Part shown: positions 18,752 to 28,703 of the stretch, piece by piece | Layout of the letters: every line of letters begins with the position of its first letter | Numbering within the stretch: the first letter of the stretch is position 1 | Assembly (NCBI RefSeq): GCF_028737315.1 | Contig: NZ_JAQZAO010000010.1 | Span: 62,001-126,000 of the forward strand | Direction of reading: 5' to 3' | From: Actinomycetospora lemnae | GTDB lineage: Bacteria > Actinomycetota > Actinomycetes > Mycobacteriales > Pseudonocardiaceae | DNA: 64,000 nt | Program-made: the position numbers and the translations under genes | The notes under the pieces: model-generated | Told to the model about the DNA's origin: nothing | Databases searched by the model: none | Seen by the model: the letters and a program-made list of their open reading frames with translations, nothing else

Positions 18752-19057
18752 TCACGGCGCGGTGGTGGACGGCGGCGTCAGGGCCGGGCGGCCGTAGGCG
18801 TTGGCGAAGGCGTCCTCGAGCGCGTGGTCGCCGAGCCGGTGACCCAGCTCGACCAGCGCCCGTGCCGCGGCCACCTGGTGGCCGATGATCGCCACCGCGG
18901 GGTGGTCGGGCCAGCGGACCGCCCGCCCCTCGCTGGCGAGCACCTCCCCCGGGCCCACCACGTCGTCGGGCGTGCTGTCGAGGACGGCGCGCGCCCAGGT
19001 CGCGCGGTCGTCGTCGTCGTCGAACGTCACCGTGACCGTCCAGGTGCGGGTCGTCAT
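18752..19057 (-). CDS. DUF1876-like (Rv1738/Rv2632c-type) protein, 101 aa
   Basis: The protein starts MTTRTWTVTVTFDDDDDRA and ends with GHQVAAARALVELGHRLGDHALEDAFANAY. This is the two-part pattern of DUF1876, a small fold with a strand-rich N terminus and a helical ELAAARAL block. Rv1738, one of the most strongly DosR-induced mycobacterial proteins, belongs to the same family and resembles ribosome hibernation factors in structure. Here the usual VPEIG residues are VAIIG and the N-terminal acidic run is longer. ATG at 19057 is the only sensible start. A DosR-type box lies 57 bp upstream. Assignment is by pattern and needs a profile search. Confidence 0.65.
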   Translation of the reverse strand: MTTRTWTVTVTFDDDDDRATWARAVLDSTPDDVVGPGEVLASEGRAVRWPDHPAVAIIGHQVAAARALVELGHRLGDHALEDAFANAYGRPALTPPSTTAP

Positions 19058-19114
19058 GTCCCGACCCTGACCCGGTCCGGGGCGCAGGGGACGGGGCCCG
19101 CGGACCGGCCTGAC

Positions 19115-19128
19115 GGGCCGAAGGTCCC
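19115..19128. promoter_or_regulatory. DosR-type box GGGCCGAAGGTCCC
   Basis: Exact copy, 57 bp upstream of the DUF1876-like gene. As the genes from 19057 down to 16459 are on one strand with short or overlapping junctions, it may control the whole series. Confidence 0.65.
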
Positions 19129-19158
19129 CCGCGTGGCGGCGCGCCCAGGACGCCGCGG

Positions 19159-19602
19159 TCAGCGGTGCGCCGCGTCCCGGCCCGCGAGCTCCGCGCCGAT
19201 CCACGCGAGGAGCCGGTCGGCCGGGACCGCGCCGACCTGGCGCGCGACGACGCGTCCGTCGCGCAGGAGCAGGAGCATCGGGATGCTGCGGGCGTCGTAC
19301 CGGGCGGCCACCGACGGGGACCGGTCGACGTCGACCTTGACCACCTTGAGCCGCCCGGCGTACTCCCGCGCCGCGCGCTCGACGACCGGGGCGACCATGC
19401 GGCACGGCCCGCACCACGCCGCCCAGAGATCGACGAGGACGGGCAGGCGAGCGCGCTCGGCGAGGTCGGCGAAGTCCTGGTCGTCGGCGTCCACGATCCA
19501 GGGCAGCGGCGCGCGGCAGTGCCCGCAGCGGGGGCTGCCGGCCGCGGTGGGCGGGATGCGGTTGGCGCGCCCGCACTGCGGACAGGACACGGGGTCGGAC
19601 AC
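19159..19602 (-). CDS. trxC: Thioredoxin with N-terminal zinc ribbon (TrxC-type), 147 aa
   Basis: This is a thioredoxin-2-like disulfide reductase. An N-terminal zinc ribbon has CPQC (7-10) and CGHC (26-29), and the thioredoxin fold carries the active-site WCGPC at 63-67, followed by VVERAAREYAGRLKVVKVDVDRS and the cis-Pro loop ARSIPMLLLLRDG. Such proteins reduce cytoplasmic disulfides and are more resistant to oxidation than Trx1. GTG at 19602 fits the normal MSDPV-type start; GTG at 19620 would add six residues. It is divergent from the SRPBCC gene at 19786, with a weak DosR-like site between. Confidence 0.9.
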   Translation of the reverse strand: MSDPVSCPQCGRANRIPPTAAGSPRCGHCRAPLPWIVDADDQDFADLAERARLPVLVDLWAAWCGPCRMVAPVVERAAREYAGRLKVVKVDVDRSPSVAARYDARSIPMLLLLRDGRVVARQVGAVPADRLLAWIGAELAGRDAAHR

Positions 19603-19680
19603 GGCCGCAGCGTCCGGCACCCGCCGGGGCCACGACAGGGCCGCTCGGGCGCCCGGGCCGGGTCCTTCGGCGCCGCGTCG

Positions 19681-19694
19681 GCGCCCCGGGTCCC
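19681..19694. promoter_or_regulatory. Weak DosR-type box GCGCCCCGGGTCCC
   Basis: One mismatch in the left half-site (GCGCC, as at 1903) with an exact right half-site. It lies 78 bp from the thioredoxin start and 91 bp from the SRPBCC start. The CCGG centre differs from the usual GAAC, GAAG or GTTG, so this is tentative. Confidence 0.3.
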
Positions 19695-19785
19695 TGTGCC
19701 CGTCCGTGGCCCCCCGGCACCGTGCCCGTGTGCGTACCGACACCGACACCACGGACGACCGGCACCCCGTACACGGGTCCGGGCG

Positions 19786-20526
19786 ATGACGCGGGTCGGC
19801 CGGCCGCTCGCCACCGCGGCGCTGATGGCCGTCGGCTACGGCGCGCTGGCGCACCTCGGCCGGACCGCCGGGAGCACGAGGGCCGAGCGGCAGCGCGCCC
19901 TGCCCGGCGACGACCTCTGCCCCGATCCGCAGATCGTCACCACGCACGCCGCCACGATCGACGCCCCGCCCTCGCGGATCTGGCCGTGGCTGGTGCAGAT
20001 GGGCTGGGGTCGCGGCCAGTGGTACACCGCGCGCTGGGTCGACCGGTTGCTCTTCCCCGCCAACGGCCCCAGCGCCGACACCCTGCGCCCCGAGCTGCAG
20101 CACCTGGCGGTCGGCGACCGCATCCTCGACGGGCCGCCCGAGGCGCACTGCGCGTTCGTGGTCGAGCGGCTCGACCCGTCGCGCCACCTGGTGCTGCACT
20201 CCACCGAGCACCTGCCGCCGGGCTGGGCCGAGCGCTGGGGCGCGGCCATCGACTTCTCCTGGGCGTTCGTCCTCGAGCCGGTCGGCGCCGACCGCACCCG
20301 GTTCCTGTTCCGCACCCGGGCCCGACTGCGGCCGTGGTGGGTGGCCGCGCTGTACCAGGCGTTCGTCGTGCCCGCGGACCTCGTGATGTCCCGGCAGATG
20401 CTGCGCGGGGTCCGGGCCCGGGCCGAGGCGACGACCGACGCCGCCGTGTCCCCGCCGCCGTCCTTCGCCGCGGCGTCGCCGTGCTCGCCCTGCTCGTCGC
20501 CGCCGGCGTCACCGCCCGGGTACTGA
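19786..20526 (+). CDS. SRPBCC-fold protein, 246 aa
   Basis: The protein has an N-terminal hydrophobic stretch (ATAALMAVGYGALAHLG), then a START/SRPBCC-like domain with IDAPPSRIWPWLVQMGWGRGQWYT, a DRILDGPPEAHCAFVVERLDP middle and FSWAFVLEPVGADRTRFLFRTR. Helix-grip proteins of this type bind hydrophobic ligands; the ligand here is unknown. ATG at 19786 has no strong ribosome binding site. The last 18 bases overlap the end of the convergent M23 gene, and the C-terminal Ser/Pro/Cys-rich tail (after about residue 222) looks poorly conserved, so the true stop context may have shifted recently. Confidence 0.75.
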   Translation: MTRVGRPLATAALMAVGYGALAHLGRTAGSTRAERQRALPGDDLCPDPQIVTTHAATIDAPPSRIWPWLVQMGWGRGQWYTARWVDRLLFPANGPSADTLRPELQHLAVGDRILDGPPEAHCAFVVERLDPSRHLVLHSTEHLPPGWAERWGAAIDFSWAFVLEPVGADRTRFLFRTRARLRPWWVAALYQAFVVPADLVMSRQMLRGVRARAEATTDAAVSPPPSFAAASPCSPCSSPPASPPGY

Positions 20527-21933
20527 CCAGCCCGCCGGGGCCACCGCGTCGCCCCGCCGGACGTCGGCGACGGTCGCGTCGGCGAAGAGGATCGGGAACG
20601 TGCGGATGCTCCGGTCCTCGACGTCGAAGGTCGGCCTGTTCTGCACCTGGAGGTGCAGGTGCGGCTCCCCGGAGCTGCCGGAGTCACCGACCTGACCGAT
20701 CACCTGGCCCCGCCGGACCTCCTCGCCCGGCCGGACGCGGACGCTGCCCTGCCGGAGGTGCCCGTAGAGGACGTGGCGGCCTCCGCCGATGTCGAGGACC
20801 ACGTGGTTGCCGGCCATGTCCCGGCGGGTGTAGCCACCCACCGGCAGATCCGGCAGGCCGTCGACGACCTCGGTGATCCGCCCGTCGGCGACGGCGAGCA
20901 CCGGCTGTCCGAACACGGCGAAGTCCTCCAGGCGGGTCCCGTCGCCGCGATGGGTCCGGCCGTCGACGAGCACGACCACGTCGACGGCGTCGCGCTGCAC
21001 GGTGAGCGTCCAGTGGTTGTTGACGAGGGCGCTCCGCCCGGCGGAGATCGCGTCCCACCGGCCCGGCAACGGCAGGCCGATCGTGACCGGATCGCGGGGC
21101 GCACCGACCGTGCCCACGAGCTGGGCGACGAGGACGACCGAGCCGAGCAGGGCGAGCACGTTCGTCACGACCGAGACGCGTGGCCTCGGCACGGCGACGA
21201 GGGCCGCGGCGAGGGCGAGGCCGGCGAAGAACGCCACGGTGACGAACGGTTCGGCGCCGGGGAGGTAGGACCGCCAGACGACGAGCGTCCCGGGGAGCCC
21301 GGCGGCGGCGAGGACCGCGAGGAAGATCCCGAGGTTCGCCGCCTGCAGGCCGTGGGCCCGCTCCGTCAGCCGGCGCGGGGAGCACGCACCGAGGCGCACG
21401 CGGCGCACGGCCATCACGACGGGCAGGGTGACGGCGAACGCGACCATCGCGATCACCAGCTCGCCCGCCCGGAGGGCGCGGACACCGGCGACCAGTGCGG
21501 TCACGCCCAGGATCAGCTCGCGGTGCCCGACGATCGCCGGCGCCGGGAGGTCCCGCGTCTCGGCCAGGCGCGGGAGCACCACGCACACCGCGGCGAGGGC
21601 GCCGAGGACGAGTGGTCCGTCCTCGAGGGGCACCCTCCCGAGCAGGAGGTCCGCGCCGATCGCGACCGGGACGAACGCGACGCCCGCGAGGACCGCCAGG
21701 GCGAGGTTGCGCCGGGACGCGACGACGCCGCGCTGCGGGTGACGGGCGTCGGGCTCGACCGAGAGCGCCACGAGCAGGCCGAGGACGGCGACGGCGACGA
21801 AGGCCGGCAGGTCGAGCACACCGAGGGCGGTGGCGGCGAACCACAGCACCGCCGCGCCACCGGCGATCCCCACGCGCGCGGCGTGCCCGGTGTGGCCGGG
21901 GCCCCGAGCGGTCCGGGTCTGCGTCGTCGACAT
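20509..21933 (-). CDS. Polytopic membrane protein with C-terminal M23 peptidase domain, 474 aa
   Basis: Nine or so hydrophobic segments fill residues 20-290 (for example ALAVLAGVAFVPVAIGADLLL and LVIAMVAFAVTLPVVMAV). A LytM/M23 domain follows at about 310-450, with DFAVFGQPVLAVADGRITEV, HVVLDIGGGRHVLYGHLRQGSVRVRPGEEV (in parts), GQVGDSGSSGEPHLHLQV and its HxH zinc pair. The first zinc His is placed in THRGDGTRLEDF. The peptidase would face the cell wall and cleave peptidoglycan peptides, or may act only as a scaffold if inactive. Start 21933 follows GGAGCGC. Regulation is not clear; no DosR-type box was seen just upstream. Confidence 0.85.
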   Translation of the reverse strand: MSTTQTRTARGPGHTGHAARVGIAGGAAVLWFAATALGVLDLPAFVAVAVLGLLVALSVEPDARHPQRGVVASRRNLALAVLAGVAFVPVAIGADLLLGRVPLEDGPLVLGALAAVCVVLPRLAETRDLPAPAIVGHRELILGVTALVAGVRALRAGELVIAMVAFAVTLPVVMAVRRVRLGACSPRRLTERAHGLQAANLGIFLAVLAAAGLPGTLVVWRSYLPGAEPFVTVAFFAGLALAAALVAVPRPRVSVVTNVLALLGSVVLVAQLVGTVGAPRDPVTIGLPLPGRWDAISAGRSALVNNHWTLTVQRDAVDVVVLVDGRTHRGDGTRLEDFAVFGQPVLAVADGRITEVVDGLPDLPVGGYTRRDMAGNHVVLDIGGGRHVLYGHLRQGSVRVRPGEEVRRGQVIGQVGDSGSSGEPHLHLQVQNRPTFDVEDRSIRTFPILFADATVADVRRGDAVAPAGWSVPGR

Positions 21934-21969
21934 GCGCTCCTCCGTGGTGGGGTGCTCGCGAGCGGTCGA

Positions 21970-22152
21970 TCAGGACGTGGCGGCGGGCATCTCGTCGCGG
22001 GCCCGCAGGATCTGCCACGACACGCGGGTCCCGCCCTCCGGCCGTGCGATCGCCACGAGGTCGCGCGGCCCGGTCACGGCGATGGGGGGTCTCGTACGCC
22101 CGGCCGCCGTCCGCTCCGCCCGGGTCCGCAGGGCGTCCAGGGGGCCGATCAT
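21970..22152 (-). CDS. Hypothetical 60-aa protein coupled to the ACP gene
   Basis: The short ORF reads MIGPLDALRTRAERTAAGRT, then RPPIAVTGPRDLVAIARPEGGTR and VSWQILRARDEMPAATS. Its ATG overlaps the ACP stop by one base (TGATG), and the coding strand has normal high third-position GC. No domain is recognised. It is the last gene of the acs-E1-E2-ACP operon. It could be a small accessory factor or the remnant of a larger protein. Confidence 0.45.
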   Translation of the reverse strand: MIGPLDALRTRAERTAAGRTRPPIAVTGPRDLVAIARPEGGTRVSWQILRARDEMPAATS

Positions 22153-22415
22153 CAGCGGACGCCCGCGGCGGTGAGGAACGCGGCGGCGCTCGCGACCGTC
22201 CGCAGGCGGGGATAGTCGTCCTCGTCGATCCGCACCCCCGCCGTGCCGGACAGGTGCTCGACGAAGGCGAGGAAGTCCAGCGAGTCGAGCTCGAGGACGT
22301 CGCGGAAGTCGTCGGTGTCGCGCAGCGTATCGAGCTCGGGCCCGGGAGCGACGTGGGCCAGACCGTCGCGCACCAGCGTGCGGACGGCGTCGGTGGCCGG
22401 GTCGGCTGAGGTCAT
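22152..22415 (-). CDS. Acyl carrier protein, 87 aa
   Basis: This is an acyl carrier protein with the phosphopantetheine attachment motif LELDSLDFLAFV, where Ser45 is the attachment site. Family features are VRTLVRDGLAHVAPGPEL before and GVRIDEDDYPRLRTVASAAAFL after. Length is normal. ATG at 22415 overlaps the E2 stop (ATGA) and has GAGGAG five bases upstream; GTG at 22421 is a less likely start. A free-standing ACP directly behind a 2-oxoacid dehydrogenase E2 is unusual and suggests that the product acyl group, or an acyl-CoA ligase product, is handed to ACP. No partner ketosynthase is in this window. Confidence 0.85.
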   Translation of the reverse strand: MTSADPATDAVRTLVRDGLAHVAPGPELDTLRDTDDFRDVLELDSLDFLAFVEHLSGTAGVRIDEDDYPRLRTVASAAAFLTAAGVR

Positions 22416-23851
22416 GACCACTCCTCGGGGTCGTGCAGGACGTCGTCGATCACGTGCAGGAAGCGGCCCCCGACGACGCCGTCGGTGGCGCGGTGGTCAC
22501 CGGTGAGGGTGGCCGTGACGGTCGGGCGCACCCCGAGCAGATCGCCGTCGGCCCACGGCCGGCGGACGACCGCGCCGAGACCGACCAGCGCCACCTGTGG
22601 CGGGAAGATCCGCCCGTGGACCGTGTGGCCCCCCGTCTCGCCGAGGTCGGTGACCGTGATGCTGGCGTCGGCGGCGTCGGAGGACCGCAGCCGACCGGCG
22701 CGGGCGCGGGTGACGACGTCGCGCAGGGCCCTCATGAGGTCGGGGAGCGCCAGGGTGTCGGCGGCCGGGATGGTCGGCACGAGCAGACCGCCCTCGCGCA
22801 GCGAGACGACCACGCCCAGGTCGACCGACGCGGCACGCACGGCGGTCCCCTCCACCCAGTGGCCGTTGAGCTCGGGCACCCGGCGCGCCGCCTGCGCGAC
22901 GGCGTGCAGCAGCAGCGCCGCGGGCACGATCCGCTCCGAGACGGGGGCGCTCCGGTTGCGTTCGCGCAGGTGGTCGAGGGCCGCGCCCAGCTCGAGGACG
23001 GCGTCGACGTGGTACTGGGGGATCTCGCGCAGTGAGCGGGTCATGCGCGCCGCGATGGCCGCGCGCATGCCGTCCGCGGCCACGCGCGCCGGGCGCGCCG
23101 ACGCGGCGACCGGGGAGCTCGGCACCGGAGGGGGTCCGGCCGGCGGCGCGGCGGGGACGTCGCGTGCCCGGACCACGCCGTCCCGTCCCGGCTGCAGGTC
23201 CTCGATCGCCGCACCCCGCTCGGCGGCGAGGCGGCGGGCGTACGGCGTGATCCGCGGGCGGGGCGCCGTCGCCCCGGGTCCCGGCGGCCCCGGTGCCTCC
23301 GGCGGCTCCGGTGCCTCCGGCGGCTCCGGTGGTTCCGGCGGCTCCTGCGCGAGCGCCGCCAGGACGTCGGCACGGGTCACGGTGCCGTCGTGCCCGCTGC
23401 CCGGCAGGTCCGCGACGTCGAGCCCGTGCCGCTTGGCGAACTGGCGCACGGGCGGTGTCGCCCGGGGGTACGTCGAGGCCCCGGCCGGGACCGGTACGGC
23501 CTCGACAACCCCCGCATCGGCCGGGAGCTCCTCGACCGCTGGGGCCGTCGGTACCGCTGGGGCCGCAGGGACTGCTGGGACCGCCGGGACTGCTGGGACC
23601 GCCGGGACCGCTGCGACGTCCGCGGCGATCACGGCGAGCGGCGTCCCGACGGGGACCGTGGTGCCCACGGGCACGAGCAGGCGCTCGACGACACCGTCCT
23701 CGAAGCACTCGACGTCGATGACCGACTTCTCGGTCTCCACCGCGGCGACGAGATCGCCCCGGTGGACCCGGTCGCCCGGCGCCACCGACCACTCCACGAG
23801 CGTCCCGCTGTCCATGTCCGCCCCCAGCGAGGGCATGAGGAACTCGCCCAC
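22412..23851 (-). CDS. 2-oxoacid dehydrogenase E2, dihydrolipoyl acyltransferase, 479 aa
   Basis: The order is one lipoyl domain (residues 1-78; lipoyl Lys42 in VETEKSVIDVEC), an Ala/Pro/Val-repeat linker (AAVPAVPAVPAVPAV), two peripheral-subunit-binding domains (PPVRQFAKRHGLDVADLPGSG at about 130 and TPYARRLAAERGAAIEDLQPG at about 205), and a catalytic domain at about 250-479 with DHRATDGVVGG containing the catalytic His. The catalytic domain acts on acyl-dihydrolipoyl groups made by E1. It is the core of the complex with E1-alpha and E1-beta encoded just upstream. No E3 dihydrolipoamide dehydrogenase is present in the window. Start 23851 is the only choice with the intact lipoyl domain. Confidence 0.92.
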   Translation of the reverse strand: MGEFLMPSLGADMDSGTLVEWSVAPGDRVHRGDLVAAVETEKSVIDVECFEDGVVERLLVPVGTTVPVGTPLAVIAADVAAVPAVPAVPAVPAVPAAPAVPTAPAVEELPADAGVVEAVPVPAGASTYPRATPPVRQFAKRHGLDVADLPGSGHDGTVTRADVLAALAQEPPEPPEPPEAPEPPEAPGPPGPGATAPRPRITPYARRLAAERGAAIEDLQPGRDGVVRARDVPAAPPAGPPPVPSSPVAASARPARVAADGMRAAIAARMTRSLREIPQYHVDAVLELGAALDHLRERNRSAPVSERIVPAALLLHAVAQAARRVPELNGHWVEGTAVRAASVDLGVVVSLREGGLLVPTIPAADTLALPDLMRALRDVVTRARAGRLRSSDAADASITVTDLGETGGHTVHGRIFPPQVALVGLGAVVRRPWADGDLLGVRPTVTATLTGDHRATDGVVGGRFLHVIDDVLHDPEEWS

Positions 23852-23854
23852 CCG

Positions 23855-24883
23855 TCACCCCACCGTCCGCCGCACCGCGGCGACGACGTCGTCGACGGCG
23901 GGCAGCGTCGCCCGTTCCAGGTGCGCGGCGTAGGGCACGGGCACCTCCGCGGAGCACACGCGCTCGGGCGGGGCATCGAGGTCGTAGAAGGCCTGCTCCG
24001 CGACGCGCGCGGCGACCTCCGCGGCGAGGCTCCCGCTGCGCCAGCCCTCGTCGACGACCACGAGCCGGTGGGTGCGGGCCACCGACGCGAGCACCGTGTC
24101 CTCGTCGAGCGGGCGCAGTGACCGCAGGTCGACGACCTCGGCGCTCGTCCCCTCCGCCGCGAGCCGCTCGGCGGCGGCGAGGGACGTGGGCAGCATGCCG
24201 CCGTAGGTCACGATCGAGACGTCCGTCCCGGCACGCCGCACGGCGGCCCCGTCGAGGGCGACCGGCCCGCCGTCGGCCTCCCCCTCGCTCGCGTAGAGAC
24301 CGGCGTGCTCGAACAGGAGCACCGGGTCGGGGCTGGCCAGCGCCGGGGCGAGCATCCCCCGGGCGTCGGAGACCGTGGCCGGGGCGACGACGCGCAGGCC
24401 CGGGATGTGCGCGTACCACCCCTCGAGGCTGTGCGAGTGCTGGGCCGCGAGCTGGCGTCCCGCGCCGGTGGTCATCCGGATGACGAGCGGCACCGCGAGC
24501 TGGCCGCCCGACATGTGCGACAGGGTCGCGGCGTTGTTGAGGATCTGGTCGAGCGCGAGCAGGCTGAAGTTGACGGTCATGATCTCGACGATCGGCCGGC
24601 GCCCGCCCAGCGCCGCGCCGATGCCCGCGCCCACGAACGCCGACTCGGACAACGGCGTGTCCCGCACCCGCTCGGGGCCGAACTCCTCGAGCAGGCCCAG
24701 GCTGACCGCGAAGCAGCCGCCGTAGCGGCCCACGTCCTCGCCCATGAGGAACACCCGCTCGTCCTCGCGCAGCGCCTCCCGCAGCGCCTCCCGCAACGCC
24801 TCGCGGTAGGTCGTCCGGACGGGTCCGATCGTGCCCGTGGCGTCCACGTCCGCGTCCACGTCGGCGTCCACGTCGGCGCTCAC
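23855..24883 (-). CDS. pdhB: Pyruvate/2-oxoacid dehydrogenase E1 beta subunit, 342 aa
   Basis: This is a transketolase-like E1-beta. It has the family start [29 protein letters not shown] (in parts), [42 protein letters not shown] and the C-terminal domain with [19 protein letters not shown] and the [11 protein letters not shown] helix. The N terminus has a repeated acidic [12 protein letters not shown] run before the domain. GTG at 24883 overlaps the E1-alpha stop (GTGA). Paired with E1-alpha it binds thiamine diphosphate and decarboxylates a 2-oxoacid. Pyruvate is the most likely substrate from E1-alpha similarity, but acetoin or branched-chain acids cannot be excluded. Confidence 0.9.
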   Translation of the reverse strand: MSADVDADVDADVDATGTIGPVRTTYREALREALREALREDERVFLMGEDVGRYGGCFAVSLGLLEEFGPERVRDTPLSESAFVGAGIGAALGGRRPIVEIMTVNFSLLALDQILNNAATLSHMSGGQLAVPLVIRMTTGAGRQLAAQHSHSLEGWYAHIPGLRVVAPATVSDARGMLAPALASPDPVLLFEHAGLYASEGEADGGPVALDGAAVRRAGTDVSIVTYGGMLPTSLAAAERLAAEGTSAEVVDLRSLRPLDEDTVLASVARTHRLVVVDEGWRSGSLAAEVAARVAEQAFYDLDAPPERVCSAEVPVPYAAHLERATLPAVDDVVAAVRRTVG

Positions 24884-25856
24884 GACGACACTCCGGACTG
24901 TTCCGCGTAGACGAACCGGGTGAGGTCCTCGACCGGTTCGACCGGTGCCGCCTCGGCGAGGGTCACGGCCTGGTCGATCTCCTCGTCGACCTCGGCGACG
25001 AGCCGGGTCCAGCCGGCCTCGTCGAGGTCGCCGTCGGCGAGCAGCAGGTCCCGCCAGCGATCCACCGGGTCCTGCTCCTTCCACCGCGTCACCTCGGCGC
25101 GGTCGCGGTAGCGGTCGGGGTCGTACATGGAGTGCGCCCGGAAGCGGTAGGTGCGCAGCTCGAGGAAGCAGGGGCCGCCGCCCGCGCGGACGGCGGTGAC
25201 GGCGCGCTCGGCGGCGGCGGCCACGGCCTGGACGTCCATGCCGTCCACGGCCCACGCCGGCATGCCGTAGGCGGCGGCCCGCAGGGCGAGGTCGGTCTGG
25301 GCGTGCTCGCGCTCGAGGGCCGTGCCCATCGCGTAGCGGTTGTTCTCGCAGCAGAAGACCACGGGCAGGCGCCAGAGGGCCGCCAGGTTCAGGCACTCGT
25401 GGAACTCGCCCTCGGCCACGGCCCCGTCGCCGAAGAGGCACGCGGTCACCGCGGGGCGGCCGGCGAGGGCGTCGGCGAGGGCGAGGCCGACCGCGACCGG
25501 GAGCCCCCCGCCGACGATGGCGTTGCCGCCGTAGAAGCGACGGCCGGCGTCGAACAGGTGCATCGAGCCGCCACGACCCCGACTGCACCCGGTGACGCGG
25601 CCGAACATCTCGGCGAGGACGGACGACATCGGCACGCCGCGGGCCAGGGCGTGCCCGTGCTCGCGGTAGGTCGACACGACGGCGTCGCCGGCGTCGAGCG
25701 CCCCCAGCACACCGACGGCCACGGCCTCCTCGCCGATGCACAGGTGCATGAACCCGCGGATCCGCTCGGTGCTGTAGAGCTCGACGCAGCGTTCCTCGAA
25801 GCGCCGGATCCGCACCATCGCGCGCAGGAGGGCGAGCCGGGTCTCCACCGTCGCGG

Positions 25857-25860
<4 letters not shown>
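24880..25860 (-). CDS. pdhA: Pyruvate dehydrogenase-type E1 alpha subunit, 326 aa
   Basis: This is the E1-alpha of a 2-oxoacid dehydrogenase. It starts with [33 protein letters not shown] (in parts), then the substrate-binding region with [33 protein letters not shown], and the thiamine-diphosphate motif [26 protein letters not shown] with ENNRYAMGT. The phosphorylation-loop-like [15 protein letters not shown] follows. The GGSMH and [11 protein letters not shown] patterns are typical of pyruvate dehydrogenase. ATG at 25860 overlaps the acyl-CoA ligase stop (ATGA). It is the second gene of a DosR-box-led operon. Confidence 0.92.
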
Positions 25861-27632
<1,772 letters not shown>

Positions 27633-27703
27633 GCCTCCCCCTCCCCCGGCCCGCCGGCGGGCGGGCCTGCCGGGACCCTCACGCCGAGCGGGCGCCGCCG
27701 TCA

Positions 27704-27717
27704 GGGACGAAGGGCCC
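27704..27717. promoter_or_regulatory. DosR-type box GGGACGAAGGGCCC
   Basis: Exact copy between the acs/pdh operon (71 bp from its start at 27632) and the small gene at 27796 (78 bp). The nearly equal distances allow control of both. Confidence 0.65.
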
Positions 27718-27795
27718 GAGGGGCGCCGTCAGCGGGCCCTGTCGTGCCCCGGACCGGCGCCCGACGCTCGGCACGACGGAGCCGGAGGAGGAGTG

Positions 27796-28089
27796 ATGGA
27801 CGAGGGCGTGACGGGGGCGGCGGGCGGCCGCGGGGACGGGCCGGAGCGCCGGCCGGAGGACGTCGAGGAGACCGCGCGGGCGGTGCTCGCCCGCCTGGAG
27901 GAACTGGTCACCGTGGCGCGCCGCATCGACGCGCGCCTGCAGCGGCGGGAGGGTCCCGTGTGGGTCCCGGCCGACCGCGACCCGCTACCCGAGGAGCTGG
28001 GGATCGGACGCCCGCGCCGCGCGGTCCTGACACGGACCGTCACCGAGGCCGGGCGCCGCGAGGCCGCCGAGCGAGCAGGGGCGACCTGA
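27796..28089 (+). CDS. Hypothetical 97-aa protein
   Basis: The protein is highly charged and helical: EDVEETARAVLARLEELVTVARRIDARLQRREGPVWVPADRDPLPEELGIG is its core (given in parts), with a Gly-rich start and a basic end. There is no membrane segment and no Cys. ATG at 27796 has GGAGGAGG ahead of it. It shares the DosR-type box with the divergent acs operon. A coiled-coil protein-interaction role is possible; no named family is recognised. Confidence 0.6.
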   Translation: MDEGVTGAAGGRGDGPERRPEDVEETARAVLARLEELVTVARRIDARLQRREGPVWVPADRDPLPEELGIGRPRRAVLTRTVTEAGRREAAERAGAT

Positions 28090-28130
28090 CGCTCGGGGGC
28101 CGGCTCGCGGTCGGGTACCCCGTGCGGACC

Positions 28131-28379
28131 TCAGGCCGTCGAGCGCAGACGCTGGCGCGCGAGCCGTTCGAGCAGCTCGGGAAGGGCACCGGGCGGCACC
28201 GCGTCGAGCTCGCGACGGCACCGGAGCACCGTCGCCGACACCACGGCGACGTGCCGCCCGGGGAACTCCGCGACGAGCCGCGTGATGGTGTGCGGGACGG
28301 TGTCGTCGTCACCGCCGGTGTCGGCCGGTCCGGCCTCACCGGCCGGGCTCGAGGGGGGGAGCGACGATGGAGCAGACAT
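28131..28379 (-). CDS. Small three-helix-bundle-type protein, 82 aa
   Basis: After a Ser/Pro-rich start, the protein has HTITRLVAEFPGRHVAVVSATVLRC and RRELDAVPPGALPELLERLARQRL, the pattern of the short three-helix bundle dimerisation domain often found in actinobacterial stress clusters. ATG at 28379 is chosen so the domain is complete with a short leader; longer upstream starts at up to 28469 give an implausible Arg/Pro-rich leader. A DosR-type box lies 96 bp upstream. It converges on the 97-aa protein gene, with 41 bp between stops. Function unknown. Confidence 0.6.
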   Translation of the reverse strand: MSAPSSLPPSSPAGEAGPADTGGDDDTVPHTITRLVAEFPGRHVAVVSATVLRCRRELDAVPPGALPELLERLARQRLRSTA

Positions 28380-28475
28380 CGGGACCTGTTCGTGTCGGGG
28401 TCTCGGCACCGAGGGCCGTCTCGGGCCCGCGGGTCGGTGTTCGGCGACCCTGACGCGCTCGGGACCCACCCGGCA

Positions 28476-28489
28476 GGGCCGAACGTCCC
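28476..28489. promoter_or_regulatory. DosR-type box GGGCCGAACGTCCC
   Basis: Exact copy, 96 bp upstream of the small helical protein at 28131-28379, and just past the stop of the 64-aa membrane protein at 28509. Confidence 0.65.
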
Positions 28490-28508
28490 GAGCCGGGCAT
28501 CGTGACCC

Positions 28509-28703
28509 TCAGGCCGCGGACACGTCGACGATCTCGCGGGGCTCGGTGCGCCCCTGGCGCCGGCCGTCGCCGACCGCCGGCGGCAGGGGCGCACCGACGC
28601 CGCCCTGCCCGGGCGGGAGTCGGCGGTCGAGCACGTCGAGCAGGAGCGCCAGGACCATGAGTGCCGGCGGGAGCACCACCGGGACCCAGAGCAGGGTGGT
28701 CAC
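28509..28703 (-). CDS. Small single-helix membrane protein, 64 aa
   Basis: The protein starts VTTLLWVPVVLPPALMVLALLLDVLDRRLPP, with one strong N-terminal membrane segment, followed by a polar tail (DGRRQGRTEPREIVDVSAA). GTG at 28703 overlaps the stop of the universal-stress-like gene (GTGA), which supports translation. No family is recognised. It may anchor or modulate the preceding protein at the membrane; this is a guess from coupling only. Confidence 0.6.
   Translation of the reverse strand: MTTLLWVPVVLPPALMVLALLLDVLDRRLPPGQGGVGAPLPPAVGDGRRQGRTEPREIVDVSAA

Noticed and set aside
23286-23345. GGCTCCGGTGCCTCCGG tandem repeats as a regulatory repeat
   Set aside because: They encode the Pro/Glu linker of the E2 subunit in frame and need no other explanation.
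28413-28430. GGGCCGTCTCGGGCCC as a DosR box
   Set aside because: The half-sites are separated by five bases, so the spacing does not fit the 14-bp form.
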